A DNA stretch of 64,000 bases from Bradyrhizobium erythrophlei (GCA_900129675.1 FSRD01000001.1:5879501-5943500), one strand, 5' to 3'; shown: positions 35,069 to 44,101, numbered from the stretch's first letter. A program made the numbers and translations. The notes: a model not told the origin generated them from the sequence alone.

Positions 35069-35205
35069 CAGGCGCGCCGCTTGGCGCGCTCGTGGAAGAT
35101 CGACCCGATGAAATCGAGGCTCGTTCGTGCAGCGAGCAGCGATGTGATTCCGGACGGATCGTAGGGCGGCGAGACCTCGACAAAGTCGACGCCGTCATCA
35201 GTTCT
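35069..35205 (-). pseudogene. agmatinase/arginase-family C-terminal scrap
   Basis: The minus-strand frame reads DGVDFVEVSPPYDPSGITSL then LAARTSLDFIGSIFHERAKR and a stop. VEVSPPYD...ITxLxAA is the C-terminal signature of agmatinase (ureohydrolase) proteins. Only about 44 residues exist, joined out of frame to a glutathione S-transferase fragment, so this is a deletion scar. Confidence 0.65.
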
Positions 35206-35214
35206 TCCTGCTGA

Positions 35215-35435
35215 TCAACCAGGTGGAGAACGATCGCAGCGGCCTCGAACATTGCGAGATCACCATCAACCAGAGTCGGAATGCGACCATTTGGAGTGAT
35301 CTTCAGATAGTGCTTCGATTTCTGCGCATTCTTTGCACGGTCAACGAGTACAAGGTCGTACTTCTGGTCGAACTCTTCGAGCACCACGTGCGGTGCTGCG
35401 TTGGCGTTGCTTGGAAAGTTGTGAAGTTGGTACAT
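35215..35435 (-). pseudogene. glutathione S-transferase, N-terminal domain only
   Basis: From the ATG at 35435 (AGGAG upstream) the frame reads MYQLHNFPSNANAAPHVVLE, then HYLKITPNGRIPTLVDGDLA and FEAAAIVLHLVD. This is a thioredoxin-fold GST N-domain with the cis-Pro (RIPTL) and glutathione-binding (FEAAAI) motifs. It ends at about residue 74, where unrelated agmatinase sequence starts. The helical C-domain is missing, so it is probably inactive. Confidence 0.75.
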
Positions 35436-35601
35436 CGTTACTCCTGGTTCGCGTTTGGACGAGGACTCTAGATTTCTGCTGCTCAAAAAAGAGGTCCATC
35501 AACGTTGGCGCAATCCGCAGATCTTGTTTCCTGCAATCGCTTCTTCTGACAAGCAGTGAGACGCAGGATGCCGCGCCGCGGCATCCTGCGCTCATTTGGC
35601 G

Positions 35602-36699
35602 TTACGAGTTACTTCCGAGTGTCGCGGAGAAGGTCTGGCCGTCTACATCCGTCAGCTGTACGTACCTCGCACCGGCGCTTGTACCGGAAGCGGGCACGGG
35701 CAATGTCACCGTGGCGGCGGCTCCCATTTTGGCTAGGATCCCATATGGGCCCGGCTCGAACTTATTGTAGGCATAGTCGTTCGCGAAGTCCGTCTTCGGC
35801 AGTTTGGACAGTTGGGCTGCGTTCCAATCGGCGACCGGTTGCTTTTCGCCATCGAGCAGGTCAGCTGCGACCACATGCGCTGGGGCCTCCGGCGTGCCGG
35901 CATCAAGATAGACGTGGAAGCGCACTCTGCCGTCGGGCAGAAGTTCCGCCTGGCTCAATGTCAGGTGATGCTTCGTCGGGCTGACCGGTCCGCTGTGGAA
36001 AGGTGTCAGTACCGAGCCGCGATAGTAGTTGTAGGTGCCGACGTCGAAGATCACGACGAATGCGAGCACGGCCAACGCCAGCGTCCTGAAGCCGCCATCG
36101 GTCTGAGGCAGCGGAAGGCTGCCCGACGCCCAGCGGAACCATCGTTTTCCGGCCAGAGCGGGGTTGCGCTGAAGCAAGACATTGTCGAGCGAATAGGCGC
36201 CGCTGCCCGCGAGCAGCAGGCTCGCACCCATCGCAAGATTACAGGCCGCCATCGTCCATTCGTCGATGCAGGTGGCGCCCTGCCAGCCGAACATCAGCAT
36301 CAGCAGTACCGAGAAGCCCATCGAGAACAGTGCCGCAAGGCGAGTGAGCAGCCCTGCCATGAGCATCGCTCCGACGAAAAGCTCGGCGGCGCTGAACAAA
36401 ATGACGCCGGCATAAAGCAGGTAAAAGTGCGTCAACAGGAAGCTGATCAGATGATCGGTGCCTAACAAGGCACCCGGCATCGCTGTCTGGAACTTGTTCG
36501 CCATCCAACTGTGCGCGCTTGGGTCCAGTTTGGAAGGCGCGTAGATGAAACGGCGCGAGCCGCCGCCCCAGTAAATAAAGCCCTGGATGACGCGGATCGA
36601 AAGCAACGCGATGGCGGCAATGCGCCAGTTGCGTTGCGCCTCGGTCATGGCGGGCGCTTGCTCAGCGATTCGGTCGAGGGTAGTTGCAGGCATGTTCAC
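35602..36699 (-). CDS. doxD: thiosulfate:quinone oxidoreductase-like protein (DoxD-DoxA fusion)
   Basis: A 365-residue membrane protein. Residues 1-200 are a DoxD/DoxX-type domain with four or five helices (QGFIYWGGGSRRFIYAPSKL, LYAGVILFSAAELFVGAMLM). After another helix (about 205-222) a DoxA-like extracytoplasmic domain follows (GPVSPTKHHLTLSQAEL, VHVYLDAGTPEAPAHV-like strands). In Acidianus DoxA and DoxD together oxidise thiosulfate to tetrathionate and reduce quinone; bacterial fusions are annotated in the same way. Upstream on the same strand are a periplasmic binding protein and a DsrE-like exported protein, which supports a sulfur-oxidation role. Activity on thiosulfate is inferred. 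Confidence 0.8.
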   Translation of the reverse strand: MNMPATTLDRIAEQAPAMTEAQRNWRIAAIALLSIRVIQGFIYWGGGSRRFIYAPSKLDPSAHSWMANKFQTAMPGALLGTDHLISFLLTHFYLLYAGVILFSAAELFVGAMLMAGLLTRLAALFSMGFSVLLMLMFGWQGATCIDEWTMAACNLAMGASLLLAGSGAYSLDNVLLQRNPALAGKRWFRWASGSLPLPQTDGGFRTLALAVLAFVVIFDVGTYNYYRGSVLTPFHSGPVSPTKHHLTLSQAELLPDGRVRFHVYLDAGTPEAPAHVVAADLLDGEKQPVADWNAAQLSKLPKTDFANDYAYNKFEPGPYGILAKMGAAATVTLPVPASGTSAGARYVQLTDVDGQTFSATLGSNS

Positions 36700-36730
36700 G
36701 TTCGTCTCCTATGTTGCGAAGTCATGCGAT

Positions 36731-37735
36731 TCAATCGGTTGGCGCCTTGCCAGTGTAAGGCTTGAACCCGTAGCGCTCGAAGATCGACAGCGCCTGGGGC
36801 GAGTGGACGAAGGAAAGCCAGAGCTTGGCTGCCTCCGGGTGTGCCGCGCCCTTGACCACCGCGCCGGCGTAGATGGCCGTTGTGTTCTGGCTGGCCGGGA
36901 TGTCGACATACGTGATCGGGTGTCCCGCCTGCTCCTGGAACATCGCTTCGGATTGCCATGTGACACCCGCGTCGGCACGCCCTTGCATCAGAAACAGCGG
37001 CGTCTGACGATGGTGGATATGGGTGAGGATGGTGCTGCCGTCGGCCACCTTGGTCTTGTAGACCGCGTCGGCGAGCGCCTGCCCCCCAGCCTTTTTCAGC
37101 GACGTCTCGATCTGCCTCGCAATTCCCTCGAACTCAGGGTTAGGCATGGCGAGACGGATATCAGGCATCCCAAGATCGGCGAGATCGGTCACGTGGCCGG
37201 GATTGCCCTTGGGTACCATAATCGTGAGCGTATTTGTGACGTAAGGCACCGCGTGCCCGGTGAGCAGCCCTTGGCCAATCAGCGCGTCGACCTTCTTGAG
37301 GCCAGCCAAGTAGGCGTCCGGCTTGGCCGTCCAGGTCATGTTCCCCGAGGTGATTGTGCCACCCGCCTCGATCTGCTTGACGAGCAGCCCCGGCGGAATG
37401 GTCTCCCAATAGATTCGCCCCTTGTAGTCGGGATGTTCCTTCTCGAACTCCGCAACGAGCGGCGCCATTGCGAAGAAATAGTTGCCGCCGACGTAGAGCA
37501 CGAGCTTCGGATCGGTGATGTCACCGTGAAAATCGGCGAGGTCGTCGACCTGAGGCACCGTGAACTCGAAGCCGCGGTTGGTGGCATCGTTGTTCTTGCC
37601 GTGCTGCCAGGGTGGAAACACGTCGGCCTGCGGAGCAGGCTGCGCGGCGAAGCTCGGCGTAGCCAGGATTGGCATCAAAAAAGCGGCCGCAGCGAGAGCG
37701 GTGCGGAATGATCTCTTGTGCATGGTGATCCTCAT
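36731..37735 (-). CDS. orphan periplasmic substrate-binding protein (ModA-like)
   Basis: A 334-residue protein with a Sec signal peptide (FRTALAAAAFLMPILATPSFA). It is a type 2 periplasmic-binding fold resembling ModA/extracellular solute-binding proteins (KLVLYVGGNYFFAMAPLVAE, KGNPGHVTDLADLG, AYNIYAG-like GAVVKGAAHPEAAKLWLSF). No ABC permease or ATPase is nearby, so it is an orphan. Its start (ATGA) overlaps the stop of the DsrE-like gene, and doxD follows 31 bases on, so the three are co-transcribed. The ligand is unknown; an oxyanion such as sulfate, thiosulfate or molybdate fits the fold and context. A second ATG at 37723 is possible. Confidence 0.82.
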   Translation of the reverse strand: MRITMHKRSFRTALAAAAFLMPILATPSFAAQPAPQADVFPPWQHGKNNDATNRGFEFTVPQVDDLADFHGDITDPKLVLYVGGNYFFAMAPLVAEFEKEHPDYKGRIYWETIPPGLLVKQIEAGGTITSGNMTWTAKPDAYLAGLKKVDALIGQGLLTGHAVPYVTNTLTIMVPKGNPGHVTDLADLGMPDIRLAMPNPEFEGIARQIETSLKKAGGQALADAVYKTKVADGSTILTHIHHRQTPLFLMQGRADAGVTWQSEAMFQEQAGHPITYVDIPASQNTTAIYAGAVVKGAAHPEAAKLWLSFVHSPQALSIFERYGFKPYTGKAPTD

Positions 37736-38514
37736 TTCACATAGTGGAAGCCGGCCTGCTGCAGCTCCGGGATCGTCGCGACGATTCCGGGCGTGAGCAC
37801 GACGCCGTCGATGAGATGATTGGTGAGCTCGGCTGCGACCGCCTCGTGCGAGAGCCGATCGGGGTTCACGCCCCTTGCCAGCAGCTTTCCCGTCACTTCC
37901 CAGATCGCGTTGTGGCAGGCCATGAACACGACGCCACGACTCTGCAGCGCCGGGATTGTGTTGCCGGCGGGCCCGAACACGCTCTTGGGGTTCTCGAAGT
38001 CGGATAGCTCCGACGGCGCGGACGTCCGGACGATGAGCGTGTTCGTCTTGAAGTCGCCTCCTGCCATTTCAAAGAGTCTGTATTTGTCCCACATATCCTG
38101 GTCGAAAAGCGCCAGGTGCGCGGAGCCGTGCGTGGCCGAAACAGTCAGGAAGTCGCGATGCCCGAAGGAGAACACCTGCGCATTGAGCGAATTGCGCATG
38201 AGATTCATCCAGGGGCTTCCAATGTCCGTGTTATCCCAGACCTGTTTGGGCGTAGCGCGACAGGCAATCACTTCTTTCAACGCGGTGTCGTCCCACAGGT
38301 CCGGGTGATCGAGGATCATCGGCACCGTCTTGAAGTCCCGCCTGCGCGGAGCCTTGCGGAGACGCTCCATGAGTTCAGGCAACGCGTGCGCGCCCTGCGG
38401 GACCACGCTGCTGCCTGCTTCGGCGTGAGCCGGGCCGGCGGCCAGAGCGGCTACGCCGAGAGCTACGGAGCTGAAGCCGAGAAGCGCATTCCGTCGTCCG
38501 GTATCAACCGTCAT
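37732..38514 (-). CDS. Tat-exported DsrE-like sulfur protein (putative)
   Basis: A 260-residue protein with an N-terminal signal containing GRRNALLGFSSVALGVAALA, a plausible twin-arginine type. The C-terminal 150 residues resemble the DsrE/DsrF fold: LIVRTSAPSELSDF, GVVFMACHNAIWEVTGKLLA with the sulfur-relay-type Cys, and LIDGVVLTPGIVATIPELQQAGFHYVK, the usual DsrE ending. I chose the ATG at 38514 because AAGGAGG lies seven bases upstream; longer frames lack this. It heads the operon with the binding protein and doxD. A periplasmic sulfur-handling role is inferred from fold and neighbours. Confidence 0.75.
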   Translation of the reverse strand: MTVDTGRRNALLGFSSVALGVAALAAGPAHAEAGSSVVPQGAHALPELMERLRKAPRRRDFKTVPMILDHPDLWDDTALKEVIACRATPKQVWDNTDIGSPWMNLMRNSLNAQVFSFGHRDFLTVSATHGSAHLALFDQDMWDKYRLFEMAGGDFKTNTLIVRTSAPSELSDFENPKSVFGPAGNTIPALQSRGVVFMACHNAIWEVTGKLLARGVNPDRLSHEAVAAELTNHLIDGVVLTPGIVATIPELQQAGFHYVK

Positions 38515-38753
38515 TCCATCCTCCTTGAGAGATGCGAGGGAGCTCGCGAACAGTCGAATTCCTCGCGACAACTCCGTCTCCGTGTCGTCCAGAGGTCGAA
38601 GTAATGCTGAGGGCGCTGGCGACCAACGCAATGTTGCGATCGAACCGATCCGAAATGCAGATTGGAACTGCGAGCGATATGCACTCAAATTACCCACAGC
38701 CTGCAGAAACCCCCGTCTGCGGGTCAGCCTTTCCAGCCAAACAAGGATAAGCC

Positions 38754-39083
38754 ATGACCTATGTGGTCACCGAGAACTGCATTCGCTGCAAATACATGGA
38801 CTGCGTCGAAGTCTGCCCAGTTGACTGCTTCTACGCCGGTGAAAACATGCTCGTGATCAACCCCAGCGAGTGCATTGATTGCGGCGTCTGCGAACCGGAG
38901 TGCCCGGCCAAGGCGATCGTTCCCGATAGCGACGACCGTGCGACGGCCTGGGCCGACACCAACGCGACCTATGCCGGACAATGGCCGAGAATTACCCGCA
39001 AGGGCGAACCGCCAACCGATGCAGACGAGTGGAAGGATAAGTCCGACAAGGGCAAGCTGTTCTCCGCTCAACCAGCCGCGTAG
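38754..39083 (+). CDS. fdxA: 7Fe-8S ferredoxin
   Basis: A 109-residue soluble ferredoxin. CIRCKYMDCVEVCPVDCF supplies the N-terminal 3Fe-4S cluster ligands and CIDCGVCEPECP the 4Fe-4S cluster; the C-terminal 50-residue extension is typical of FdxA from alphaproteobacteria. AAGGATAAG precedes the ATG. It carries electrons at low potential and could serve the sulfite reductase or ferredoxin-NADP reductase encoded just beyond cysG. It is divergent from the DsrE operon and convergent with cysG. Confidence 0.95.
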   Translation: MTYVVTENCIRCKYMDCVEVCPVDCFYAGENMLVINPSECIDCGVCEPECPAKAIVPDSDDRATAWADTNATYAGQWPRITRKGEPPTDADEWKDKSDKGKLFSAQPAA

Positions 39084-39138
39084 CAGCGGCGCCCCTTTCG
39101 AGTTTGCACGCCTAGATTAGGTGCAAGCAGTAGGCATT

Positions 39139-40491
39139 CTAAAGGCTATTGGCTTCTTGCAACTCCGCGTTGGCCGGAGCCGGACTCGTGAAGGGTACCG
39201 CCCGCCCGACGGCAGGGCCAACCAGAACGAGAGCAGGACCGCCCGTGGACCAAACGGCTGCGCGCTCGACCAACTCGTCGAGCGTTCCGAACAAAGTGCG
39301 TTGCCGCGGGGTGCCTCCCCATTCGATCAGAGCCGCCGGCATGCACGGATCCTGTCCCGCCGCCGCGAGTCCGTCGCGCAGCAGCGGCAACGTGGCTATC
39401 CCCATGTAGATTGCGAGCGTGCTGCCAAACTGAACAGCGGCCCGGAAATCGATCTCGAGCCTGCCATCGCTGGTATGGCCTGTGACGAGGGTGACGCTGC
39501 GCGCGGCGCAGCGATGGGTGAGCGGGATGCGGGCTTGGGCGGCGCAGGCGAGAGCCGCGGTGATGCCGGGCACGATCTCGAATGCGACCCCCGCATGCTC
39601 CAGCGCCTCCGCCTCCTCTCCGCCGCGTCCGAAGACAAGGGGATCACCGCCTTTGAGGCGCACGACCCGTTTGCCTTCCTGAAAGAGTCGGACCAACAGC
39701 GCGCTGATGTCGGCCTGCTTCATGCAGTGATTTGCGCGTGCCTTGCCGACATTGATACGGGCAGCGTCGCGCCTCGCCATGTCCAGCACGTCGTCGGTCA
39801 CGAGACGGTCGTGAACGATGACGTCAGCCTCGCCGAGCAGGCGCTGCGCGCGCAAGGTCAGCAGGTCGGCTGCTCCCGGCCCGGCGCCAACCAGGTAGAC
39901 CATCCCGGACCGCGAGGCCGGACCGCTGTTGCCGAGCTTGTCTGCGAACAGGGCGGCGGCTTCGCTGTCACGATTGGCAAAGACGAGGTCGGCGACGCGG
40001 CCCGCGAAGATATCTTCGAGCACGCGCCGACGCATCGCTATGTCGGGAATGTGTCGGCGCAGCTTGGCCCTGAAACGATCTGCAAGGGCGGCCAGCCGAC
40101 CATAGGCGGGCGGTATCACGGCCTCGATACGGCTGCGCAGCATGCGGGCGAGCACCGGGGCCGTCCCGGAGGAGGATACAGCGACTGTCACTGGATCGCG
40201 GTCGATCACTGAGGGAGTGATAAAGCTGCAGAGTTCGGTGCGGTCGACGATGTTGACTGGAATCCCGCGGGCGCGCGCCTCTGCGGACAGGGCACGCAGA
40301 TCGGCCTCGGGCGCCTCCGCGCCGACGGCGAGAGCGCAGCCATCGAGCGCGCGCGGGTCGAAGGCCGGATGGATGTCCACCAGAGCGCCGCAACGGCGCA
40401 GCGCCTCGGCCTTGCGTTCGGCCACTTCACCGCTACCGACCACGAGGGCGCGTCGTTCCTTTAGGTCCATAAAGAGGGGGTAGTGGCGCAT
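39139..40491 (-). CDS. cysG: siroheme synthase
   Basis: A trifunctional enzyme of about 450 residues making siroheme from uroporphyrinogen III. The N-terminal half is the precorrin-2 dehydrogenase/ferrochelatase (LVVGSGEVAERKAEAL NAD-binding loop). The C-terminal half is the SAM-dependent methyltransferase (VGAGPGAADLLTLRAQRLLG, VVRLKGGDPLVFGRGGEEAE, PGITAALACAAQARIPLTHR). I prefer the ATG at 40491, preceded by AGAGG; a start seven codons upstream (40512) lacks a good site. It is divergent from fpr-DUF2849-cysI-DUF934 and would supply the siroheme cofactor to CysI. Confidence 0.93.
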   Translation of the reverse strand: MRHYPLFMDLKERRALVVGSGEVAERKAEALRRCGALVDIHPAFDPRALDGCALAVGAEAPEADLRALSAEARARGIPVNIVDRTELCSFITPSVIDRDPVTVAVSSSGTAPVLARMLRSRIEAVIPPAYGRLAALADRFRAKLRRHIPDIAMRRRVLEDIFAGRVADLVFANRDSEAAALFADKLGNSGPASRSGMVYLVGAGPGAADLLTLRAQRLLGEADVIVHDRLVTDDVLDMARRDAARINVGKARANHCMKQADISALLVRLFQEGKRVVRLKGGDPLVFGRGGEEAEALEHAGVAFEIVPGITAALACAAQARIPLTHRCAARSVTLVTGHTSDGRLEIDFRAAVQFGSTLAIYMGIATLPLLRDGLAAAGQDPCMPAALIEWGGTPRQRTLFGTLDELVERAAVWSTGGPALVLVGPAVGRAVPFTSPAPANAELQEANSL

Positions 40492-40765
40492 GATACGAAT
40501 CCTCTTGCTCATCCGGCAGCCGACGCGATCTCACTGGAACCAGGCAAAATCGTAGAAATAGAACGTGTCATGCCGCTTGCGCACGGATTTGGCAGCGCAC
40601 GGTCTCGCCGTCCAATCTGATATTGCGATGACATTGATCAGCGCCTTTCCCAAACAACCAATCTTTCTCCGAGAACATTCCCATCAGAACATTCAATTGG
40701 AAGCGCTCCTCATCGGCAACTAGGTCAACAGCAGACAAGAATTCTATCGACGAGGAGAAAAAACC

Positions 40766-41539
40766 TTGGCTGCCATTCTATCCGAAGAAGTTATCAACGT
40801 TCGGCACTGGACCGACCGCTTGTTTAGCTTCGTTGTCACTCGCCATCCATCGTTTCGGTTCGAAGCCGGACAGTTCGCCATGATCGGGCTCGAACTCGAC
40901 GGCAAACCATTGATGCGCGCCTACAGCATGACCAGTGCACCGTTTGACGATCATCTCGAGTTTTTCAGTATCAAGGTCCCCGACGGCCCTCTCACGTCGC
41001 GTCTGCAGTATCTGGATGTCGACGACAGGCTTCTGCTGGGAGCCAAGGCGACTGGTACCTTGATGCCGGATAATCTGTTGCCGGGTCGTAACCTGTTCCT
41101 GCTGGGCACGGGCACGGGCTTCGCTCCGTTCGCGAGCATCATACGCACACCGGAAACCTACGCCCGATTCGAGCGCATTATCGTCGTGCACGGTTGCCGG
41201 CAAGTCGCAGAACTCGGTTACAGCGCCTACGTCGTGGATGAGGTCCGGAATGGAGAGCTCACCGGGGAATTGGCGGCAGAACATCTGCTGTATTACCCGA
41301 CTGCTACCCGAGAGCCTTTCCGTAACCAGGGACGGATTACCACCCTTCTGTCAGACGGTGCACTGACCTGCGATCTCGGGCTCGCGCAGCTCGACCCTGC
41401 ATACGACCGCGTCATGCTCTGTGGCAGTCCCGCGATGCTAAGCGACCTTGAGGTATTGCTCAGCGATCGGGAATTTACCGGCAGCACATCCAACACGCCT
41501 GGGACATACGCGATCGAACGGGCGTTCGTTGAGCATTGA
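40766..41539 (+). CDS. fpr: ferredoxin-NADP reductase
   Basis: A 257-residue flavoprotein that exchanges electrons between NADPH and ferredoxin or flavodoxin. RAYSMTSAPFDDHLEFF is the FAD-binding RxYS motif, GTGTGFAPFASI the NADPH phosphate loop, and the C-terminal Glu-His of RAFVEH matches the family. The likely start is TTG at 40766 with GAGGAG about 8 bases upstream. It leads the cysI gene cluster and most likely supplies reduced ferredoxin to sulfite reductase. Confidence 0.92.
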   Translation: MAAILSEEVINVRHWTDRLFSFVVTRHPSFRFEAGQFAMIGLELDGKPLMRAYSMTSAPFDDHLEFFSIKVPDGPLTSRLQYLDVDDRLLLGAKATGTLMPDNLLPGRNLFLLGTGTGFAPFASIIRTPETYARFERIIVVHGCRQVAELGYSAYVVDEVRNGELTGELAAEHLLYYPTATREPFRNQGRITTLLSDGALTCDLGLAQLDPAYDRVMLCGSPAMLSDLEVLLSDREFTGSTSNTPGTYAIERAFVEH

Positions 41540-41558
41540 GAAAGCAAAGGCACGGACC

Positions 41559-41906
41559 ATGGGTCTCGAAGTGAGAAATAGCCGACGCCAACCCGGGAGG
41601 TCCAGCGTCGTGACCGCGAACCGCCTTCGCGACGGCCAAGTCGTGTGGCTCGCGCCAGAAGGGCGCTGGGCGGAGGAAATCGCCGCCGCTGAAGTATTCG
41701 ACAACGGCCTCATCGACGAGGCGATTGCCCGCGCTCGGATCTTCGAGGAGCAGCGGGTCGTGCTCGACGTCTATGGTGTCGAGCTCGACCCCGCGCACTC
41801 CGGCACGGTCCCCGTCACCGAGCGCGAGCGGATTCGCGCAGCCGGTCCGAGCGTGCGACCCGACCTCGGCCGGCAAGCGAAGGGAGCAACCGTTCATGCG
41901 AGCTAA
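41559..41906 (+). CDS. DUF2849 protein of the sulfite reductase cluster
   Basis: A 115-residue protein. SSVVTANRLRDGQVVWLAPE followed by RWAEEIAAAEVFD and IDEAIARARIFEEQ is characteristic of DUF2849, a small domain nearly always encoded directly before cysI in alphaproteobacteria. Its end overlaps the cysI start by 11 bases, implying translational coupling. The molecular role is unknown; context suggests assembly of, or electron delivery to, the sulfite reductase. Confidence 0.82.
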   Translation: MGLEVRNSRRQPGRSSVVTANRLRDGQVVWLAPEGRWAEEIAAAEVFDNGLIDEAIARARIFEEQRVVLDVYGVELDPAHSGTVPVTERERIRAAGPSVRPDLGRQAKGATVHAS

Positions 41907-43581
41907 CGCAACCTTGCCGGTCGGTACCTACGGTTATCAGCCGGTCGACCTGGCCTTCCTGAACGACCGTGCCGCGCAGTTCTCCGACCAGGTCGCGCGA
42001 CGTCTTTCCGGTGATCTGTCGGAAGATGAATTCAAGCCGCTACGTCTGATGAATGGCCTCTACTTACAGCTCCACGCCTATATGCTACGCGTCGCCATTC
42101 CTTATGGCGTGTTGAGCGCCGCTCAGCTGCGCCGGCTTGCCAGGATTGCGCGGGTCTACGATCGTGGCTATGGGCATTTCACGACCCGCCAGAACATCCA
42201 GTTCAACTGGATTAAGTTGGAAGAAGCCCCGGACATCCTCGCCGAACTGGCCGAGGTGGGGATGCACGCTATCCAGACCAGCGGCAACTGTATTCGGAAC
42301 ATCACGAGCGACGAGTTCGCCGGTGCGGCTGCCGACGAACTGGTTGATCCGCGGGTCCATGCGGAAATCCTTCGGCAATGGTCGACACTCCACCCGGAGT
42401 ATTCGTTCCTGCCGCGCAAGTTCAAGTTCGCTATCAGCGGCAACCCGCATGATCGCGTTGCGGCGCGATTCCACGACATTGGCCTTATCGCAACGCCCGG
42501 TGCCGACGGCGCCGTGGGCTTCGAGGTATTCGCTGGAGGGGGGCTGGGGCGGACGCCGGCGATCGGGATCAGATTGCGTGAGTGGCTGCCCGAACACGAG
42601 TTGCTGGCTTACATGGAAGCGATCCTGCGCGTCTATAATGCCTACGGCAGACGGGACAATCTCTATAAGGCGCGGCTCAAGATTCTTGTTCAGGCGCTTG
42701 GCCGAGAAGCCTTCGCAGAGAAGGTCGAGGCCGAGTTCGCGGCCATTCCGAAAGAGCGCTACCGGTTAGGCCCGGACATCGTCGAGGCGATCCGCGCGCG
42801 CTTTGGCAAGCCATATCTCGATGCGCCCGAGGATGCTCCGGCCGAGTTGAGCAAGCACCGGCGGCGCGATCACGCCTTCGACCTCTGGGTCCAGACGAAC
42901 AGCCATCCCCATCGTGCGGCCGGTTACATCTCCGTCGTAATGTCGCTCAAGCCTAACGGCGGCATCCCCGGCGACGCCAGCGCCGTGCAGATGGACGCGA
43001 TCGCCGATCTGGCCGAACGATTCTCGAGCGGAGAAATCCGGGTGACGCATCTCCAGAATCTGGTTCTCGGCCATGTCCGCCAGGACGAGCTATACACGCT
43101 ATGGCAGGCACTGGGACCGCTTGGCTTGGCCACGCCGAACCGCGGCCTGATCACCGATATTGTCTGCTGCCCCGGGCTTGACTACTGCTCACTGGCGAAT
43201 GCGCGTTCGATCCCAATCGCGCAGCGCATCAACGAGCGTTTTGCCAATGTCGAACTACAGCAGCAAATTGGTCCCCTACGGATCAACATCTCCGGCTGCA
43301 TCAACGCCTGCGGCCACCACCATAACGCCGACATCGGGATTCTCGGCGTCGACAAGAAGGGCGAAGAGTTCTTTCAGCTGACGTTCGGTGGTCGCGGAGA
43401 GGAGGACGCCGCGATCGGTCAAATCATCGGCACCGCTCTGCCCGAAAGCGAAGCCGTTAACGTCATCTCGAGGGTGATCGACACCTATCTCGCGCGACGT
43501 GTTCCAAATGAACGCTTCCGAGACACCTACCGGCGGCTCGGCGCAACGTTCTTCAAGGAGGCTGCCTATGCCGCTGCTTGA
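41896..43581 (+). CDS. cysI: sulfite/nitrite reductase haemoprotein
   Basis: A 561-residue siroheme and 4Fe-4S enzyme reducing sulfite to sulfide. Two reductase half-domains are visible; near residues 424-485, CCPGLDYCSLANAR and SGCINACGHHH supply the four Cys ligands of the cluster bridged to siroheme. GHFTTRQNIQFNWI is the substrate/siroheme-binding segment. I chose the ATG at 41896, inside the end of DUF2849, because it begins the conserved domain; an upstream frame only overlaps the neighbouring gene. DUF934 follows with a 14-base overlap. With fdxA, fpr and cysG close by, the assimilatory sulfite pathway is nearly complete here. Confidence 0.92.
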   Translation: MRANATLPVGTYGYQPVDLAFLNDRAAQFSDQVARRLSGDLSEDEFKPLRLMNGLYLQLHAYMLRVAIPYGVLSAAQLRRLARIARVYDRGYGHFTTRQNIQFNWIKLEEAPDILAELAEVGMHAIQTSGNCIRNITSDEFAGAAADELVDPRVHAEILRQWSTLHPEYSFLPRKFKFAISGNPHDRVAARFHDIGLIATPGADGAVGFEVFAGGGLGRTPAIGIRLREWLPEHELLAYMEAILRVYNAYGRRDNLYKARLKILVQALGREAFAEKVEAEFAAIPKERYRLGPDIVEAIRARFGKPYLDAPEDAPAELSKHRRRDHAFDLWVQTNSHPHRAAGYISVVMSLKPNGGIPGDASAVQMDAIADLAERFSSGEIRVTHLQNLVLGHVRQDELYTLWQALGPLGLATPNRGLITDIVCCPGLDYCSLANARSIPIAQRINERFANVELQQQIGPLRINISGCINACGHHHNADIGILGVDKKGEEFFQLTFGGRGEEDAAIGQIIGTALPESEAVNVISRVIDTYLARRVPNERFRDTYRRLGATFFKEAAYAAA

Positions 43582-44101
43582 ATGTGGTCGGATCGTACGT
43601 GATTCCTGGCAGAAGCTGGCGGACGACGCGGCGCTGCCTTCGGCTCCCTGTATTTTGAGCCTGTCTCGCTTGCAGCAAGACGAGGCCGTTCGAACGGCGC
43701 CGCATCTGCGTCTCGGCGTCGCCCTGCCGGTCGACCAACCGGCAGAGGTTCTGGCGCCCTATCTCGACCGACTGTCTCTCGTTGCTGTCAATTTCTCGAC
43801 GTTTCGGGATGGGCGCGGTTTTACTCAGGCACGCAGTCTTCGCGAGCATCTGGCGTTTTCCGGCGAAATCAGAGCGACGGGCAACATCCTGCCGGATCAG
43901 TACGCGTTTCTGCTGCGCTGTGGAATTACTACCGTCGAGACGCTGGACGGCACTGACCCCGCGGCATGGCAGAAAGCGGCGGACCGCTTCTCCTTCGCCT
44001 ATCAGCCCTCCGTACTCAAAGAGCCGGTCCTGTCAGGCCTTCGCCGAACAATGCGACTTGGCCTGCCGCGGGATACCGACTCGCAGTTGATCGGGAACTG
44101 A
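43568..44101 (+). CDS. DUF934 protein of the sulfite reductase cluster
   Basis: A 177-residue protein with APYLDRLSLVAVNFSTFRDG, then RGFTQARSLREHLAFSGEIR and GNILPDQYAFLLRCGITTVE, the DUF934 signatures. This family is encoded next to cysI/cysH in many proteobacteria and is thought to assist sulfite or sulfate reduction. A GGAGG lies in the cysI end just before the ATG, and the genes overlap by 14 bases. It is the last intact gene of the cluster: cysH, usually next, is absent and gene debris begins about 300 bases later. Confidence 0.85.
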   Translation: MPLLECGRIVRDSWQKLADDAALPSAPCILSLSRLQQDEAVRTAPHLRLGVALPVDQPAEVLAPYLDRLSLVAVNFSTFRDGRGFTQARSLREHLAFSGEIRATGNILPDQYAFLLRCGITTVETLDGTDPAAWQKAADRFSFAYQPSVLKEPVLSGLRRTMRLGLPRDTDSQLIGN

